The translations under genes and the position numbers were made by a program. A stretch of 9,940 nt of DNA from Gallionellaceae bacterium (GTDB lineage Bacteria > Pseudomonadota > Gammaproteobacteria > Burkholderiales > Gallionellaceae). Under the pieces are notes generated by a model that saw only the letters and a list, made by a program, of their open reading frames with translations, did no database searches and was not told the origin of the DNA. Each line of letters begins with the position of its first letter. Within the stretch, counting starts at the first letter, position 1. The stretch is from NCBI GenBank assembly GCA_003445795.1, contig DMCN01000036.1, positions 1 to 9,940 of the forward strand, given 5' to 3'. This document shows positions 1 through 6,401 of the stretch, piece by piece.

Positions 1-959
1 TCGCAGGGGCAGCTGGCGATGGGCAGTTCCGCGCTGTAGGACTGGCCGACGCGCAGTGTGACGCTCTGACCCGCGAGGAAGCGCAGGCGCTGGGTGCGCG
101 GGGTCTGCAGGTGCAGCAGGAGCATGTCGTCGTTGATATGCCCGGTGGTTTTGACGTGGGCCTTGATCTGTTGGAAGGGCATGTCGAGCACACTGTTCGC
201 CACGGGCGCTTCGATCACCACATCGCTGACGGCGGTGTTGCTGCACAGCAGGATGTAGCCCTGGCTCTTTTCCACTTCGGAGATGACGAAGTCGTGCAGG
301 CGGGTCTTCCTGACCTTGCCGGAGACGACCTTGGCTTTGCATTTGCCGCAGTTACCGCCGCTGCAGCCGTAGTCGAGCGGGATGCCGGCACGCATGGCGG
401 CTTCGAGCAGGGTGTCGTGGCCTTCGACCATGAAATCGTGTTTGCTGGGCAGCACGGTCACCTGGGCGGTCATGACGCTGAGTACGGCGTCCTTGACCGC
501 CAGCGGATTGATGAAGCCGGGTTCAGTCGCCATTTCGACCTCCAGTGTTATCCATTGTCTGAGTTCTTCCACCGTCGCGTGCGCCTCGGCGTCGAGTTTC
601 GCTTCGGTCTCGTTGAGTTTGTCCCACAGCTTGCCCAGCAGTGCATTGAATCTCTTTATCTGCGCCTCGCTGTGCGCCAGGGTCTTGCTGAGTTCGATGA
701 TGCGTGCGGCGAGGACTTCCGGTTCGGGCAGGGAACGCTCCAGCACGCGCTTGCCGAACGCGCGTTCCTTGATCTGGGCGATGCGCCTGGTCTCGGCATC
801 GTCTTCCAGTTGCGCGTCTGGATAGCAGGCCAGCAGATTGCCGACCGTGACCGTCCCGTCGTGCGAGATCATCTCGCCGCGCTGTATCTTCTTTTGCAGT
901 TCGGCGCGCGTCACGCCGATCAACCTTGCGGCGCGCGTCAGGCTCAGCACGTCACTCAT
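1..959 (-). CDS. HTH-like / [2Fe-2S] ferredoxin / flavin-reductase-like fusion protein, 3' end outside the window
   Basis: Reading the minus strand from the ATG at 959 gives 319 codons open to the window edge, so the C-terminus is missing. Residues 4-30 resemble a MerR/excisionase-like helix-turn-helix (LSLTRAARLIGVTRAELQKK). Residues about 80-145 are charged and probably helical. Residues about 165-250 are a plant-type ferredoxin domain: C199, C204 and C207 (C-x4-C-x2-C, within YGCSGGNCGKC) plus C239 would bind a [2Fe-2S] cluster. From about 265 the sequence resembles the FAD-binding barrel of ferredoxin-NADP reductase-like enzymes (FLAGQSVTLRV at 294-304). Where the family usually has R-x-Y-S before I-A-S, this protein has AELP (310-313), so flavin binding is uncertain. 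GGGAGG lies 5 bases upstream of the ATG, a strong ribosome binding site that fixes the start. The gene is 74 bases downstream of tesA on the same strand. The role is probably intracellular electron transfer, possibly with DNA binding; substrate and partner are unknown. Confidence 0.85.
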   Translation of the reverse strand, partial: MSDVLSLTRAARLIGVTRAELQKKIQRGEMISHDGTVTVGNLLACYPDAQLEDDAETRRIAQIKERAFGKRVLERSLPEPEVLAARIIELSKTLAHSEAQIKRFNALLGKLWDKLNETEAKLDAEAHATVEELRQWITLEVEMATEPGFINPLAVKDAVLSVMTAQVTVLPSKHDFMVEGHDTLLEAAMRAGIPLDYGCSGGNCGKCKAKVVSGKVRKTRLHDFVISEVEKSQGYILLCSNTAVSDVVIEAPVANSVLDMPFQQIKAHVKTTGHINDDMLLLHLQTPRTQRLRFLAGQSVTLRVGQSYSAELPIASCPC

Positions 960-1033
960 CGCATCCTCCCGTCGATTTCCATGCCTGTTGCTGCAATGTA
1001 CCGGAGTCGGAGCGCTTTTTCCATCGGCAACCG

Positions 1034-1678
1034 CTAATGGGCGTAGCCGATGGCAACCAGTTCCCCGAATATGGTTTCCGCCAGCAATGCATGGCCGGCG
1101 GCATTGGGGTGGACCTGGTCTGACTTCAGTTGCGGGTCGGAGAGCACATCGGGGACCGCATCCTCGATCAGCGGCACCTGCTGTGCCGCGGCCAGCTCGC
1201 GGTAGAAGCCGGGGGCGGACAGGTTCTGGAACACGGCCCCTGCGAGGCTCGGCTGCGGTATCGACAGTAATACCGGTTTGGCACCCCGGGTCTTTATCAG
1301 AACGAGGATCTTTTCCAGATTGGCGATGATCTCTTGCGGTGGGACGCGGCGCAGCATGTCGTTGCCGCCCAGCGTGACCAGCACCAGAACCGGCTCGTGC
1401 TGCTCCAGCAGATGCGGCAGCCGCTTCAACGCGGCCTCGCTGGTGTCGCCGCTGACCCCGCCGTTGCTCACATCCCATCCGGTCTTGTCCGCCAGCAGAG
1501 CGGGCCAGGCTTCCTCGCGTTTCACCCCGAGACCCTCGGTCAGGCTGTCGCCCAGTGCCAGCACCCGGCTGCCGGGCGGGATAGCAGTCTCCCTCTCTTC
1601 CTTGCCGCAGGCGGCAAGCAGGGCGAGGAAGGCGATGAGCAGCAGGAAGATGCGCGGAGAACGAAAGCGAGTTTCCAT
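1034..1678 (-). CDS. tesA: SGNH-family arylesterase / acyl-CoA thioesterase I, predicted lipoprotein
   Basis: A 214-residue SGNH hydrolase of the TesA (thioesterase I / protease I / arylesterase) type, close to the family's usual length of about 200-210. All blocks are visible: block I GDSLTEG with nucleophile S45, block II with G74 (NGGVSGD), block III GGND with N106, and block V with D187 and H190 (SDQVHPN). S45, D187 and H190 would form the triad; G74 and N106 the oxyanion hole. The N-terminus is a signal peptide ending in the lipobox L-A-A-C with C24, and G25 follows, so the protein is probably an outer-membrane lipoprotein facing the periplasm, unlike soluble E. coli TesA. The family hydrolyses thioesters and esters of fatty acids and aryl esters; the natural substrate here is unknown. 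No good ribosome binding site precedes the ATG at 1678, but the signal peptide supports this start. The gene is divergent from the clpX-like gene. Confidence 0.88.
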   Translation of the reverse strand: METRFRSPRIFLLLIAFLALLAACGKEERETAIPPGSRVLALGDSLTEGLGVKREEAWPALLADKTGWDVSNGGVSGDTSEAALKRLPHLLEQHEPVLVLVTLGGNDMLRRVPPQEIIANLEKILVLIKTRGAKPVLLSIPQPSLAGAVFQNLSAPGFYRELAAAQQVPLIEDAVPDVLSDPQLKSDQVHPNAAGHALLAETIFGELVAIGYAH

Positions 1679-1780
1679 GTGCCGGAATGTACCGCAGGCG
1701 TATCGTTTTGACTATCGCTGGCTTTGCTGTTCGGCACACTATCAAGGTAGACTGCAAGGGTGGTTCGATAACGGTCAGGC

Positions 1781-1785
1781 AAGGA
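1781..1785 (+). promoter_or_regulatory. Ribosome binding site deciding the start of the clpX-like gene
   Basis: AAGGA lies 8 bases before the ATG at 1794. A second in-frame ATG at 1785 overlaps this motif and so could not use it. The reading frame is open far upstream (to about 1278), but that part is antisense to tesA. The start is therefore placed at 1794. I found no convincing sigma-70 promoter in the 115-base gap between tesA and this gene; a TTGACT at 1708-1713 has no good -10 at the right distance. Confidence 0.6.
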
Positions 1786-1793
1786 TGAACGAT

Positions 1794-2816
1794 ATGGAAA
1801 GTTCCAGCAAACAGGCAGCACCGGCAAACAAGCTGACGCCCAGTGCCATCACCCATTATCTCGGCCAGTATGTCGTCGGCCAGGAAGAGGCCAAAAGGAT
1901 ATTGTCCGTGGCGGTGTATTCGCATTACCGCAAGCTCGGCAAGCGGCGGCCGGATTCGGTGGAGGTCGCCAAGACCAACATCCTGCTGATCGGGCCGACC
2001 GGCACCGGCAAGACGCTGATGTGCGAGACGCTGTCGCATTTCCTGAGTGTGCCCTTCGTTACCGCCAACGCCACTTCGCTGGCGCAGTCCAAATACGTGA
2101 ACGAGGAGATCGAGGCCCTGCTGCTGCGCCTGCTGGAAAAGGCGGGCGGCGATATCGCCAAGGCGCAACGCGGCATCGTGTTCATCGACGAGGTGGACAA
2201 GCTGAAGACGGGTACCGAGCAGCAGGGCGTCTCGGGAGAGCGCGTACAGCATGCCATGCTGAAGATCATGGAAGGCACCTCGGTGCGCATCGGCGGCACG
2301 CAGACTATCGATACCACCAACATCCTGTTCATCTGCGCGGGGGCCTTCGTCGGGCTGGAGAGCATCACCGCCAACAGCCAGGCCTACGGTTTCATCGCTA
2401 CTTCGCAGGACGACAACCAGAAGATTCTTGACCGCCTCAATTCGCGTGTGAAGCCCACCGACCTGTTCAAGTTCGGCCTGATCCCGGAATTCGCCGGACG
2501 CCTGCCCATCATCGCCAACCTGGAAAGTCTGTCCAAAGAGTTCCTGGTGAAGATCATGACCGAGCCGCGCAATTCCATCTACAACCAGTTCCGCGAGATG
2601 CTGAAGGACGAGGGTGTGGAGCTGGTCATCGAGGAAGCCGCTTTCCGCCAGATCGCCGAGATGGCTTTCGAGTACAAGGTCGGCGCGCGCAGTGTGCGCG
2701 GCATCTTCGAGGAGATGCTGATGCCGGTGATGTACGCCATCCCTGACCGCCCGGAAGTGCGCAAGGTCGTGATCAGGTCGCTGTTCGAGGAGGCGGAGCT
2801 GCTCACCGCTTCGTGA
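1794..2816 (+). CDS. ClpX-like AAA+ ATPase without the zinc-binding domain (ClpX paralogue)
   Basis: A 340-residue AAA+ protein of the ClpX family; typical ClpX is about 420. ATPase parts are intact: box II-like YVVGQEEAK (26-34), Walker A GPTGTGKT (67-74), Walker B IVFIDE (128-133), the arginine-finger segment GLIPEFAGRLP with R236, and sensor 2 GAR with R299. The parts ClpX uses for substrate choice and for ClpP are changed. There is no four-cysteine N-terminal zinc domain. Pore-1 GYVG is KYVN (100-103). The second pore region is about four residues shorter than in E. coli. The segment that carries the RKH loop is about ten residues shorter and has no RKH (between EGT161 and ILF). The ClpP-docking I/L-G-F is Y-G-F (198-200) in a shortened loop. 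It is therefore probably an ATP-driven unfoldase or remodeller that may work without ClpP; this is inference. The stop is 23 bases before the kinase-fusion gene, suggesting co-transcription. It is unlikely to be the housekeeping clpX: no clpP or lon is adjacent. Confidence 0.88.
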   Translation: MESSSKQAAPANKLTPSAITHYLGQYVVGQEEAKRILSVAVYSHYRKLGKRRPDSVEVAKTNILLIGPTGTGKTLMCETLSHFLSVPFVTANATSLAQSKYVNEEIEALLLRLLEKAGGDIAKAQRGIVFIDEVDKLKTGTEQQGVSGERVQHAMLKIMEGTSVRIGGTQTIDTTNILFICAGAFVGLESITANSQAYGFIATSQDDNQKILDRLNSRVKPTDLFKFGLIPEFAGRLPIIANLESLSKEFLVKIMTEPRNSIYNQFREMLKDEGVELVIEEAAFRQIAEMAFEYKVGARSVRGIFEEMLMPVMYAIPDRPEVRKVVIRSLFEEAELLTAS

Positions 2817-2839
2817 TCACCTGATCCGCGGGTTTTGCC

Positions 2840-4420
2840 ATGAGCGCGTCTCTTCAGTACGCAAACCAGCAACGACTCATCGCCGCGCTGCGCGACCCGC
2901 GGCGCTATCCGCATACCGCGAAAAATGTCGAAGTGATCGAGACGCATATCTCCTGGGTGCTGCTGGCCGGGGACTATGCCTACAAGATCAAGAAGGCGCT
3001 CAACCTCGGTTTCCTTGATTATTCCACGCTGGCCGTGCGGCGCGACTTCTGCGACCAAGAGCTGCACCTCAACCGGCGCACCGCGCCGGACATCTACCTC
3101 GATACGGTCGCCATCGGCGGCAGTACGGAGGCGCCGGTGTTCGGCGCGCAGCCGGCCATCGAATATGCGGTGAGGATGCGCCGCTTCGATCCCGCAGCCA
3201 CGATGGATCACCTCCTGCTGCAAGGCAAGATAGAGGCGCGGCATATCGACAGGCTGGCAGCCGTGATCGCCAACTTCCATTCCGGTTTGACGGTGGCGGC
3301 GGCCGATTCCGCGTTCGGCACGCCCGCCGCGATCCATGCCGCGGCGATGCAGAACTACGAGCAGTTGCGCGCATTGCTGCCGGGCAAGGCGGACAGGGCT
3401 GACATCGAAGAACTGGAAGCCACCACCGAAGCGGGTTTCGCTGAGGGCAAAGAGATGTTCGCGCGGCGCCGCGCACAGGGTTTCGTGCGCGAGTGCCACG
3501 GTGATCTGCATCTGGGCAACATCGTGCGGCCGGGCGACGAGCCTGTCCCGTTCGACTGCATCGAATTCAATCCGTCCTTGCGCTGGATCGACGTGATGGA
3601 CGAGGTCGCTTTCGCGGTGATGGACCTGCTGTATCGCGACCATGCGGATTTCGCCTGGCGTCTGCTGAACGCGTATCTGGAGGCGAGCGGCGATTACGGC
3701 GGACTGCCGGTGCTGCGTTTCTATCTCGCCTATCGTGCCGCGGTGCGCGCCAAAGTCTGCGCCATTCGCGCCGGTCAGGCGGATATCTCCAAACCGGTGA
3801 GACAACAGGAGTTGCTTGCATGCCGCAGCTATCTGGCGCTGGCGCGGCGCTGCCTGGCGCAATACGCTCCGGCCCTGATCATCACGCACGGCCTGCCCGG
3901 TTCGGGCAAGACCACTTTTTCGCAGCTCGCTTTGCAGCAACTGGGCGCGATCCGCATCCGTTCCGATGTCGAGCGCAAGCGTCTTTTCGGATTGGGCGTA
4001 CTGGAAAGCAGCCGGGCTAGCGGCGGTGATATCTACAGCCGCGAAGCGACGGTGGCAACTTACGCGCGACTGCACGAGCTGGCGCGCGAGTCACTGGTGG
4101 CGGGCTACACCGTGATCGTGGATGCCGCCTTCCTTAAGCGCGGGGAAAGGGAGTCGTTCTGCCGACTGGCACTGGAGATGGCGGTGCCTTTCGCCATCGC
4201 TTCGCTTTACGCAAGGGATGAGGCGTTACGCGAGCGCATCCGGCAGCGGCGCAACGACGCCTCGGAGGCCGACGTGGCGGTACTGGAAAAATTGAGTGCG
4301 GTACAGGAAAGGCTGACGCCGGAGGAGAGCAAGTTGGCAGCCAGTTTCACTACCGCAGAGGCACCCAATAGCGCGGCGAATACACGGGCCTGGAAAAAAC
4401 TTTCCGATTTGCTGGCTTGA
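2840..4420 (+). CDS. Bifunctional aminoglycoside-phosphotransferase-like / P-loop kinase fusion protein
   Basis: A 526-residue two-domain protein, the normal size for the family annotated as 'bifunctional aminoglycoside phosphotransferase/ATP-binding protein'. Residues about 25-330 are an APH/choline-kinase-like fold: the catalytic loop HGDLHLGN (220-227) includes catalytic Asp222, and FDCIEFN (238-244) follows as the metal-binding segment. Residues about 345-526 are a small P-loop kinase of the AAA_33 type: Walker A GLPGSGKTT (351-359) with K357, IRSDVERKRLFG (373-384) resembling the substrate or lid region of gluconate or polynucleotide kinase-like enzymes, and a hydrophobic strand ending in D428 (VIVDAAF). 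Substrates of such fusions are not established and the name does not imply drug resistance. The start at 2840 has only a weak ribosome binding site and follows the clpX-like stop by 23 bases, so translation may be coupled. It ends three bases before the convergent stop of the 62-residue Cys/His protein gene. Confidence 0.85.
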   Translation: MSASLQYANQQRLIAALRDPRRYPHTAKNVEVIETHISWVLLAGDYAYKIKKALNLGFLDYSTLAVRRDFCDQELHLNRRTAPDIYLDTVAIGGSTEAPVFGAQPAIEYAVRMRRFDPAATMDHLLLQGKIEARHIDRLAAVIANFHSGLTVAAADSAFGTPAAIHAAAMQNYEQLRALLPGKADRADIEELEATTEAGFAEGKEMFARRRAQGFVRECHGDLHLGNIVRPGDEPVPFDCIEFNPSLRWIDVMDEVAFAVMDLLYRDHADFAWRLLNAYLEASGDYGGLPVLRFYLAYRAAVRAKVCAIRAGQADISKPVRQQELLACRSYLALARRCLAQYAPALIITHGLPGSGKTTFSQLALQQLGAIRIRSDVERKRLFGLGVLESSRASGGDIYSREATVATYARLHELARESLVAGYTVIVDAAFLKRGERESFCRLALEMAVPFAIASLYARDEALRERIRQRRNDASEADVAVLEKLSAVQERLTPEESKLAASFTTAEAPNSAANTRAWKKLSDLLA

Positions 4421-4423
4421 CGC

Positions 4424-4612
4424 TTATGCGCGCTGGATCTTGAATGCGTGCAGATCGCACACCTGCGAATAGCTGGCGGGCATGGTCTTCAGATGCGGGA
4501 CGCACACGACCGTGTCCTCGTTGCTGTTGTGCTTGAATGTGTGGACGCAATTGTCGCAGGTCGGGTGCTTTGTCTTACCGTCATGCTGATGAGACTTCTG
4601 TTTCTTGTTCAT
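4424..4612 (-). CDS. Small Cys/His-rich protein, probably metal-binding, under a c-di-GMP riboswitch
   Basis: A 62-residue protein I do not recognise. It has three regularly built ligand pairs: C19-x2-C22 (CDNC), C37-x2-H40 (CVPH) and C52-x2-H55 (CDLH), with extra H24 and H28. This resembles a small zinc-ribbon or treble-clef-like protein and suggests binding of zinc or another metal; that is inference. The N-terminus (MNKKQKSHQHDGKTKH) is basic and His-rich. There is no signal peptide or membrane segment, so it is probably cytoplasmic. AGGAG lies four bases before the ATG, a good ribosome binding site. The upstream leader holds a c-di-GMP-I riboswitch and an intrinsic terminator, which strongly supports a real, regulated gene. 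It is the last gene of the minus-strand run lplT - CNNM - lipoprotein and is convergent with the kinase-fusion gene. Confidence 0.7.
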   Translation of the reverse strand: MNKKQKSHQHDGKTKHPTCDNCVHTFKHNSNEDTVVCVPHLKTMPASYSQVCDLHAFKIQRA

Positions 4613-4628
4613 GCCACTCCTGCAGGTT

Positions 4629-4656
4629 AAAAACGGGTCGCCATGCTATTCACCCG
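4629..4656 (-). terminator. Intrinsic terminator in the riboswitch leader
   Basis: In the minus-strand RNA, CGGGU (4656-4652) pairs with ACCCG (4638-4634) and is followed at once by UUUUU (4633-4629); an outer G-U pair can extend the stem to six. The loop is 13 bases. It lies 16 bases upstream of the start codon of the 62-residue protein gene, where it can only serve as a regulated attenuator. Its 5' arm is shared with the competing hairpin at 4651-4666. The stem is short, so termination strength is uncertain. Confidence 0.6.
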
Positions 4657-4666
4657 CATACGGGCG
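4651..4666 (-). promoter_or_regulatory. Candidate antiterminator hairpin of the riboswitch expression platform
   Basis: On the minus strand CGCCCG pairs with CGGGUG around a UAUG loop: six pairs, one of them G-U. The 3' arm contains the CGGGU that forms the 5' arm of the terminator at 4629-4656, so only one of the two hairpins can form at a time. Which one ligand binding favours cannot be told from sequence. Confidence 0.5.
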
Positions 4667-4731
4667 GACGCACGTTGACATACAGATTCGATGGCGCAAG
4701 GGGGTAGAAGAACGGGCATGGGGAAGAGCCT

Positions 4732-4813
4732 CCATGTCGCAGTCCCGCTGCCGTAGTTTCCCTTAGGCCGGAGACTTTGCGTCGATACTTTTCAGTATGT
4801 TTGCCAAGTGGTG
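4732..4813 (-). promoter_or_regulatory. Cyclic-di-GMP class I (GEMM-I) riboswitch aptamer
   Basis: Read on the minus strand, this leader matches the GEMM-I aptamer piece by piece. GGCAAAC (4805-4799) is followed by a perfect five-pair stem AUACU/AGUAU closed by a GAAA tetraloop (4798-4785). Next come GACGCAAAG (4783-4775) and then CUCCGGCCUAAG. CCUAAG with the later UACGG (4758-4752 region) is very close to the 11-nucleotide GAAA tetraloop receptor (CCUAAG/UAUGG) that docks this tetraloop. The second helix GCAG-CGGGA-CUGC (within 4752-4739) matches the GGUAGCGGGGUUACC element of the Vibrio Vc2 aptamer. The signal molecule would be c-di-GMP. The outer closing helix P1 is not clear by eye, so the ends are approximate by about 10 bases. 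It precedes an intrinsic terminator and the 62-residue Cys/His-rich protein gene, implying transcriptional control. Confidence 0.9.
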
Positions 4814-4818
4814 CGTAC

Positions 4819-4845
4819 AGTACAGCCTGCGCAGCAGAGGGTCAA
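4819..4845 (-). promoter_or_regulatory. Weak candidate promoter for the riboswitch transcript
   Basis: On the minus strand TTGACC (4845-4840) resembles a -35 box, and TGTACT (4824-4819, four of six matches) could be a -10, but the spacer is only 15 bases. Transcription would begin next to the 5' side of the aptamer. It lies directly after the stop of the upstream lipoprotein gene, so read-through from the lplT unit is an alternative source of this transcript. Confidence 0.25.
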
Positions 4846-4880
4846 TCGCAAAAGCTAAAGTGTTTGTTTTTGCTTGGACG

Positions 4881-5069
4881 TCACTGCGTCTGCTTTTCCA
4901 GCTCTTTACGCTGTTTTTCCGCTTCTTCCTGCTGCGTGGTGTTCACATCCTTGGCTTTGTCGAGCGCGTTGCGCTGGTCTTCGAACAGTTTCGGCGGCGG
5001 GGTGTCTTCTTTCTGGCCGCAGGCGTTGAGCAGAAAGATGAAAAGGATGGAGGTTATGCGGTAGCTCAT
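4881..5069 (-). CDS. Small lipoprotein of unknown function
   Basis: A 62-residue protein starting at the ATG at 5069. A short N-terminal hydrophobic stretch (ITSILFIFLL) ends in the lipobox L14-N-A-C17, so the mature lipoprotein is about 46 residues. The rest is charged and Glu/Lys/Gln-rich (KLFEDQRNALDKAKDV and EEAEKQRKELEKQ) and likely a single helix or coiled coil. GAGGAA lies eight bases upstream of this ATG, which favours it over a longer in-frame start at 5180 that overlaps the preceding gene and has no signal-like start. It begins 10 bases after the stop of the CNNM-type gene, so the two are almost certainly co-transcribed. The function is unknown; the layout suggests a small envelope protein made alongside the membrane protein. 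Confidence 0.75.
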   Translation of the reverse strand: MSYRITSILFIFLLNACGQKEDTPPPKLFEDQRNALDKAKDVNTTQQEEAEKQRKELEKQTQ

Positions 5070-5079
5070 ATCACTTTCC

Positions 5080-6381
5080 TCAATCGTTGGGGATGGCGGT
5101 GCCGATGGGGCGGGCGAACACTTCGTCGACGCGGTTCTTGTCCATGTCGACCACCTCGAAGCGCCAGCCGTGCCAGTCAAAGGTCTCAGCCTTCTTCGGG
5201 ATGCGACCGACGGCGGTGATGACGAAGCCGCCGACGGTGTGATAGTTGCCGAGGTCTTCTTCCGGCAGCGAGGTGATGCCGAGCTTGTCTTTCATCTCGT
5301 CCAGCGGCAGCAGTCCGTCGAGTAGCCAGGAGCCGTCCTCGCGCTGCACGGCGAGCGGCAGTTCGTCGACCGAGCTGGGCACATCGCCGACGACGGAGGA
5401 GAGCAGATCGCTCAGCGTGACCAGGCCTTCGGTCTGGCCGAACTCGTTGACGACGATGGCGAGGTGGGTCTTCTGTTTGCGGAAGAATTCGAGCACGCCG
5501 ATGAGCGACTGGGTGTTGGGGATGAACTGGATGGCATGGGTGGGCAGTTTGCCGAGGTCGAGCTGGTTGCCCGCCAGCAGGTGTTGCAGCAGTTCGCGGC
5601 TCTCGATGTAACCCATCACCTGACTCAGTCCGCCCTTGCAGACGAGGAAGCGCGAGACGCTCTGTGTCTTGATCTTTTCCAGGTTGATCTCGCTGGGGGC
5701 CTGCAGGTCGAGGAAGATGATGCCGTTGGCAGGTGTCATCACGCTCGCCACCTTACGGTCGTCGAGACGGAACACGTTGCCGAGCAGTTCGCCCGAGGTG
5801 CCGTCGAGGCCGCCGTCGCGGCGCCCGGCGGTGATCATGGCGCGGATCTCGTCCGAGGCGACATGCGCGGCGCTCTCCTTGAACGGGAACAGCGCGAGCA
5901 GTCTTTCGCTGGCGACCGATAGTGCCCAGATGAAGGGGCGGTTGAGTTTTGCGAACATCGCCATGGCGGGGGCGAGCAGGGAGGCGATCGCTTCCGGTCT
6001 GGCCAGCGCGATGCGCTTGGGGATGATCTCGCCGATGACGATGGTGGCGAAGGTGATGCTGCCGACCACCAGCAACAAAGCCAGCGGATATTTGGCGAAG
6101 GTGAGGAAGGCGATATCCGTCTCGATGAAGGATTCGATGCGCGGCACCCACATTGCTTCGCCGAACACGCCGAGCAGGGTGGCGAGGGCGGTGAGCCCCG
6201 TCTGGGTAGCGGCAAGCAGGCGCGAGGGCTGGCTGCGCAGTGCGGCGGCGATGCGCGCACCTTCGTTGCCGGCTTCGGCCATCTGCGTGAGGATGGCAAT
6301 GCGGCTTGCGCCTATGCTCATCTCGGACATGGCGAAAAAGCCGCTGAGCAGGATCAGCAGCAAGAGTATCCAGAATTCCAT
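5080..6381 (-). CDS. CNNM/CorC-type (DUF21) membrane protein with CBS pair, 'hemolysin family'
   Basis: A 433-residue inner-membrane protein with the full three-part layout of the family. A DUF21/CNNM transmembrane domain covers about 1-165, with SGFFAMSEMS (13-22) in the first helix region, further membrane segments near 60-75, 98-118 and 131-145, and the conserved GEIIPKRIAL (117-126). A CBS-domain pair covers about 210-335, beginning with VMTP (214-217); it is the usual nucleotide-sensing module. A CorC/HlyC C-terminal domain covers about 345-428, with YHTVGGFV (380-387). Relatives are implicated in Mg2+/Co2+ efflux or tolerance; many are annotated as hemolysins without evidence of haemolysis. 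The metal here is not known. AGGAG lies six bases before the ATG. It starts 20 bases after the lplT stop and is followed 10 bases later by the small lipoprotein gene, forming one operon. Confidence 0.9.
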   Translation of the reverse strand: MEFWILLLLILLSGFFAMSEMSIGASRIAILTQMAEAGNEGARIAAALRSQPSRLLAATQTGLTALATLLGVFGEAMWVPRIESFIETDIAFLTFAKYPLALLLVVGSITFATIVIGEIIPKRIALARPEAIASLLAPAMAMFAKLNRPFIWALSVASERLLALFPFKESAAHVASDEIRAMITAGRRDGGLDGTSGELLGNVFRLDDRKVASVMTPANGIIFLDLQAPSEINLEKIKTQSVSRFLVCKGGLSQVMGYIESRELLQHLLAGNQLDLGKLPTHAIQFIPNTQSLIGVLEFFRKQKTHLAIVVNEFGQTEGLVTLSDLLSSVVGDVPSSVDELPLAVQREDGSWLLDGLLPLDEMKDKLGITSLPEEDLGNYHTVGGFVITAVGRIPKKAETFDWHGWRFEVVDMDKNRVDEVFARPIGTAIPND

Positions 6382-6401
6382 GTTGTTCTCCTAAAGGGGA
6401 G

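Noticed and set aside
111..1037. A 308-codon plus-strand open frame opposite the ferredoxin-domain gene
   Set aside because: The minus strand carries an unmistakable C-x4-C-x2-C ferredoxin motif and a strong ribosome binding site; the plus-strand translation resembles no protein family.
1278..1793. In-frame N-terminal extension of the clpX-like gene, including a Cys-containing stretch (MCRNVP...CCSAH) that might pass for a zinc domain
   Set aside because: Most of it is antisense to tesA, the cysteines do not follow the ClpX zinc-domain spacing, and a ribosome binding site sits before the ATG at 1794.
2579..4075. A 498-codon minus-strand open frame opposite the kinase-fusion gene
   Set aside because: Low-complexity Arg/His/Gln-rich translation without any domain; it mirrors the codon bias of the plus-strand gene, which has clear catalytic motifs.
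4448..4630. Plus-strand 60-codon frame across the small Cys/His gene
   Set aside because: No ribosome binding site; the minus-strand frame has a good one, patterned Cys/His pairs and a riboswitch leader.
4885..4915. Possible transcription terminator after the small lipoprotein gene (minus strand)
   Set aside because: The only hairpin nearby (GCAAAA/UUUUGC, just downstream of the stop) is AT-rich with a long loop and no U-tract, so I do not call it.
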